NCBI GenBank assembly: GCA_035296085.1 | Contig: DATHBP010000248.1 | Span: forward strand, 1 to 6,951 | DNA length: 6,951 nt | Source: DATHBP01 sp035296085 | Lineage (GTDB): Bacteria > Actinomycetota > Actinomycetes > Propionibacteriales > Nocardioidaceae | Direction: 5' to 3' | Shown here: positions 5,771-6,951 of the stretch, one piece after another | How the letters are laid out: each line of letters begins with the position of its first letter | Position numbering within the stretch: the first letter of the stretch is position 1 | Notes under the pieces: model-generated | What the model was told of the DNA's origin: nothing | Databases searched by the model: none | Seen by the model: the letters and a program-made list of their open reading frames with translations, nothing else | Position numbers and translations under genes: made by a program

Positions 5771-6073
5771 ATGCGCCGTGACACTCACCGCGTGACCGAT
5801 ACGACACCGCACGCGCCAGACGGCCCCGGCCCATCTCCGGAGCAAGCAACCGGGCCAGCGAGGTTGTCGGCGACAGGCATCCGCCGGGTGCGGTTCCCTC
5901 TCATGCGCTGGGTGCTCGCGCCTCGGACGGCCTGGCAGGCCCGTCGGCTGGCGGCCGAGTTCGGGCCAGGCATGGACGCTCGCACTGCCTGGGTGATGGC
6001 GCGGCTGACACGGCACCCGGAGGAGCACATATACGCGATGCGGCTCCTGAACGATGAGGAGAACGTCGGCTGA
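5771..6073 (+). CDS. Small hypothetical protein, 100 aa
   Basis: I do not recognise this protein. It has a Pro-rich, probably disordered N-terminus (about 1-35), then a basic helical stretch RRVRFPLMRWVLAPRTAWQARRLAAEFG and a C-terminal helical part RTAWVMARLTRHPEEHIYAMRLLNDEEN. Third codon positions are strongly G/C in the second half, which supports real coding. The ATG at 5771 has a weak AGGG (5762-5765) five bases upstream. A GTG at 5792, corresponding to codon 8, is the alternative start. It is divergent from the HEPN-like gene with 135 bases between them and is followed by a hairpin at 6083-6108. It lies just inside the right end of the island, a place where small regulatory or accessory genes of mobile elements are often found, but no function can be assigned. 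Confidence 0.5.
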   Translation: MRRDTHRVTDTTPHAPDGPGPSPEQATGPARLSATGIRRVRFPLMRWVLAPRTAWQARRLAAEFGPGMDARTAWVMARLTRHPEEHIYAMRLLNDEENVG

Positions 6074-6082
6074 TCTCCGTCC

Positions 6083-6108
6083 GAGGGCCCGTTGCCGATG
6101 CGGCCCTC
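6083..6108 (+). terminator. Possible terminator after the small hypothetical gene
   Basis: GAGGGCC at 6083-6089 pairs perfectly with GGCCCTC at 6102-6108 around a 12-base loop. It begins ten bases behind the stop codon of the 100-aa gene. The stem is short and no T tract follows, so the call rests on position and GC content. Confidence 0.4.
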
Positions 6109-6154
6109 ACACCGCCAGGACCGTCATTGATCAGGTGCAACATGGCCATCTCTG

Positions 6155-6172
6155 GTCTCAATTTTAGTCTCA
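6155..6172. repeat. Paired GTCTCA direct repeats, 12-base period (right end)
   Basis: GTCTCA occurs at 6155-6160 and again at 6167-6172, separated by ATTTTA, an AT-rich patch unusual for this DNA. The pair lies about 100 bases inside the right attachment site. The same 12-base period is seen for the different repeat at 205-226 inside the left end. Integrase arm-type sites are one explanation; the motif is short, so chance is possible. Confidence 0.35.
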
Positions 6173-6268
6173 TTCACCCCCGTCCGGGGCCGTCCGAACC
6201 GCCTCCCATCACCCGCTCAGCTGCAGGTCAGGACGGGTATGGATCCCGCCGGACCCCCGGGCGAACAT

Positions 6269-6323
6269 TTGGAAAGCGTGTTGGGGGCAACCCCTCACGA
6301 GTTCGAATCTCGTATCCTCCGCA
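6269..6323 (+). repeat. Right attachment site: tRNA-Ser 3' fragment
   Basis: These 55 bases are identical to 87-141 and comprise the anticodon loop, the 3' anticodon strand, variable arm, T-arm and 3' acceptor strand of tRNA-Ser(GGA). The sequence before it (6240-6268) does not form the matching 5' acceptor strand, D-arm or 5' anticodon strand, so it cannot be a working tRNA. It marks the original 3' end of the chromosomal tRNA gene, displaced to the far side of the island. Confidence 0.93.
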
Positions 6324-6340
6324 GCCCGCTGAACAGCGGA

Positions 6341-6380
6341 GACGAGGGCCCCGACCGGTGAACCGGTCGGGGCCCTCGTC
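6341..6380 (+). terminator. Strong hairpin terminator, probably the original tRNA-Ser terminator
   Basis: A perfect 18-base-pair stem, 6341-6358 with 6363-6380, closes the loop TGAA. It shares the core GGCCCCGACCG and its offset from the tRNA 3' end with the hairpin at 162-193. Before integration it would have been the terminator of the tRNA gene. It now lies behind a tRNA fragment at the island edge. The following 150 bases up to 6530 hold no gene that I can support. Confidence 0.75.
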
Positions 6381-6530
6381 GTACCGTGGCCGAGGCGGCG
6401 CGGCGGGCCGCGTTCCCGGGCTCGGCCGTGCGCGCCGGTACGCGGCCGCCTCCGGTGTGTACTGGTGTCTTGCAGGTGACGTAACGGCATGTGCTGTCGT
6501 GGGGGCGGCAAGCGAAAGGCAGTGTCCCCG

Positions 6531-6951
6531 ATGACCTTCGACGCACCCGTCCCCGCGCCCCGCCGCACCGTCAGGATCGGTGAGGCCGCCGCCCTGGCCG
6601 GCACCACGCCCCGCGCCGTCAGGCACTACCACCAGGTCGGCCTGCTGCCGGAACCCGAGCGTGGCCCCGACGACCGGCGCCGGTACGGCTACGAGGACAT
6701 CGTGCGCCTGCTGTGGATCCGGCGCATGACGGAGGCCGGGCTGAGCCTGGACGACGTCCGGTCCGTGCTCACGGCGGACGACAGCCGGACCCGGCAGGCG
6801 GTTCTCGAAGCCCTTGATCACGACCTGGCGGAGAAGGAGGCGGTCATCCGCCGCCAGCGCGAGGTGCTGCGCCGCCTGCGCAGGGCCGACAGTGACGTCG
6901 GGCTGCTCTCCCCCGCCGTGGGGGAGGTGCTCGACCGGCTCGGCGCGGGCC
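6531..6951 (+). CDS. MerR-family transcriptional regulator (3' end cut by the window)
   Basis: The frame stays open to the window edge and gives 140 residues. The MerR DNA-binding region is clear: VRIGEAAALAGTTPRAVRHY (14-33), HQVGLLPEPERG (34-45), RRYGYEDIVRLLWIRRMTEAGLSLDDVRSVL (50-80), then a long charged helix (about 85-118) of the dimerisation type. MerR proteins bind spaced promoters and twist the DNA when their effector binds. No cysteine occurs in the visible part, so a metal-sensing type is unlikely; the effector domain lies beyond the window. The ATG has a weak GAAAGG (6514-6519) eleven bases upstream. It lies outside the island behind the tRNA terminator, so it is probably native chromosome. 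Confidence 0.85.
   Translation, partial: MTFDAPVPAPRRTVRIGEAAALAGTTPRAVRHYHQVGLLPEPERGPDDRRRYGYEDIVRLLWIRRMTEAGLSLDDVRSVLTADDSRTRQAVLEALDHDLAEKEAVIRRQREVLRRLRRADSDVGLLSPAVGEVLDRLGAG

Larger units (their letters stand above)
87..6268. mobile_element. tRNA-Ser-integrated defence island lacking an integrase
   Basis: The segment is delimited by the two copies of the 55-base tRNA-Ser repeat, giving one repeat unit plus about 6.1 kb of cargo. It carries the four-gene CBASS operon, an IS701-type transposase remnant, a lower-GC minus-strand gene with a HEPN-like motif, and one small hypothetical gene. I see no tyrosine or serine recombinase, excisionase, replication or transfer gene in any frame. 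The island therefore either lost its integrase, is moved in trans by a related integrase, or was brought in beside another element that later left. The paired short repeats inside both ends (205-226, 6155-6172) would fit integrase arm sites. The boundaries are read directly from sequence; the mechanism is inferred. Confidence 0.85.

Noticed and set aside
6240..6323. A second functional tRNA-Ser
   Set aside because: Only the 3' part from the anticodon loop is present. The 5' acceptor strand, D-arm and 5' anticodon strand are missing.
6228..6821. Minus-strand open frame across the att site and MerR gene
   Set aside because: It runs through the tRNA fragment and the terminator hairpin and is antisense to a clear MerR domain.

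Overview
The base composition (very GC-rich, with G/C in most third codon positions), the tRNA-Ser sequence and the promoter style point to an actinomycete chromosome, most likely Streptomyces or a close relative. The window holds a compact genomic island inserted into a tRNA-Ser(GGA) gene. An intact tRNA lies at the left (55-139). A perfect 55-base copy of its 3' part, starting in the anticodon loop, lies at the right (6269-6323). The segment between these copies, about 6.2 kb, is the island. No integrase, excisionase or replication gene is visible in it.

The main cargo is a four-gene same-strand operon that reads as a type III CBASS anti-phage system: a CdnC-like CD-NTase (371-1369), a bacterial HORMA protein, Cap7 (1372-1887), a TRIP13/Pch2-like AAA+ ATPase, Cap6 (1918-2838), and a DUF4297-nuclease/SAVED effector, Cap4 (2838-4322). 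In the family model the HORMA protein licenses the cyclase, the ATPase disassembles the HORMA complex to prevent false alarms, and the cyclase makes a cyclic oligonucleotide, probably a trinucleotide. The SAVED domain senses this and switches on the DNase. The usual partner of CdnC/HORMA/TRIP13 in the best-studied system is NucC, and here Cap4 replaces it. The operon is preceded by a sequence resembling the RecA-NDp (PafBC-type) DNA-damage promoter of actinobacteria at 305-327, a candidate link between DNA damage and expression of the defence system.

Downstream of the operon is a frameshifted N-terminal remnant of an IS701-type transposase (4458-4680). Next comes a minus-strand gene (4841-5635) of clearly lower GC, encoding a protein of unrecognised family with an R-N-x3-H motif typical of HEPN ribonucleases. 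A small 100-aa hypothetical gene follows (5771-6073). Just inside each island end sits a pair of short direct repeats with a 12-base period, which may be integrase arm-type sites.

Right of the island the chromosome resumes with a strong hairpin terminator, probably the original one of the tRNA gene (6341-6380), and the 5' part of a MerR-family regulator gene (from 6531, cut by the window end). A very similar terminator at the same distance from the intact tRNA at the left end (162-193) indicates that the island brought its own copy.
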